Below are positions 63,914-64,000 of a stretch of 64,000 bases of DNA, in pieces; the first letter of the stretch is position 1, and each line of letters starts with the position of its first letter. Position numbers and translations under genes: made by a program. The notes below the pieces were generated by a model, which ran no database searches, was not told the DNA's origin, and saw only the letters and a program-made list of their open reading frames with translations. Source of the stretch: Prevotella sp. (lineage in GTDB: Bacteria; Bacteroidota; Bacteroidia; Bacteroidales; Bacteroidaceae); the NCBI GenBank assembly GCA_017428055.1, contig JAFRRN010000035.1, positions 1 through 64,000 of the forward strand. The letters run 5' to 3'.

Positions 63914-64000
63914 ATGCGATATTCCTTTTATCAGCCATACTCCATCTACGAACAGGGAAAGCGACCCAACCAAGAGGACTCCATCTTCCCACGACATCAT
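63914..64000 (+). CDS. PP2C-type protein phosphatase, start only
   Basis: Only the first 29 codons are in the window (MRYSFYQPYSIYEQGKRPNQ EDSIFP...). GKRPNQEDS is the standard N-terminal motif of PP2C serine/threonine phosphatases, whose Asp binds the catalytic metal. It lies 53 bp after the FHA gene and would counter a kinase expected further right. Confidence 0.75.
   Translation, partial: MRYSFYQPYSIYEQGKRPNQEDSIFPRHH

Overview
The window reads as a chromosomal segment of a Bacteroidales bacterium, most likely a Prevotella-like member of the Prevotellaceae. Reasons: many genes are preceded by the Bacteroidetes promoter TAnnTTTG (several with a TTTG about 19-20 bp upstream); there are BspA-type leucine-rich-repeat surface proteins, proteins ending in type IX secretion (T9SS) sorting domains, gut-type polysaccharide degradation enzymes, and DUF4369/thioredoxin and PspC/PadR pairs. 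Gene starts lack strong Shine-Dalgarno sequences. No rRNA, tRNA, CRISPR array or intact insertion sequence was found.

Layout. 0.2-0.8 kb: a RelE/YoeB-type toxin-antitoxin pair whose toxin is frameshifted. 0.8-10.9 kb: a defence island, with a C-terminal scrap of an Eco57I-like enzyme followed by a type III restriction-modification system (mod, res). Downstream of res, in the same direction, come a 72-residue protein, a DndD-like SMC-type ATPase, a HerA-like ATPase with a possible DndE-like N-terminus, and an unknown protein. A two-gene unit on the other strand sits between mod and res. 10.9-12.2 kb: a gene-poor stretch full of repeats. 12.2-17 kb: rluA-like, TonB receptor, His-rich protein and engB, all leftward. 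17-26 kb: two very large secreted surface proteins. 26-30.2 kb: a candidate structured RNA, a small gene, an engB fragment and a multidomain GH43 protein. 30.7-35.2 kb: PspC/PadR, a TlpA-like thioredoxin and a Na+/Ca2+ exchanger. 35.4-35.9 kb: a second toxin-antitoxin pair, again with a frameshifted toxin. 36-43 kb: a DUF4450-like enzyme and a pectate-lyase-like secreted protein. 43.3-47.2 kb: a palindromic repeat, a broken AlbA/RecG-like gene, a 5-methylcytosine R-M operon with HNH nuclease, and a candidate structured RNA or leader. 47.3-47.7 kb: a MITE-like element. 47.9-60.1 kb: an exopolysaccharide locus (export protein, Wzz, Wzx, Wzy, glycosyltransferases, WbsX-like protein, sugar aminotransferase) with a CotH-family gene on the other strand. 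60.6-64 kb: a LytTR / FHA / Sel1 / FHA / PP2C signalling cluster cut by the window end.

Three things stand out beyond ordinary genes. (1) The type III R-M plus DndD/HerA assembly looks like a composite defence system: Dnd-type ATPases joined to a methylating rather than a sulfur-modifying system. (2) Five intergenic tandem arrays, at 12.1, 26.9, 30.6, 47.5 and 60.3 kb, have unrelated sequences but the same exact 22-bp period, and most units contain dyad symmetry. (3) Hairpin-forming elements built from 7-8-bp repeats occur between genes and, strikingly, in frame inside two coding sequences (near 37.6 and 59.5 kb). Two toxin genes carry independent single-base frameshifts, while genes up to 5.9 kb in the same window are open.
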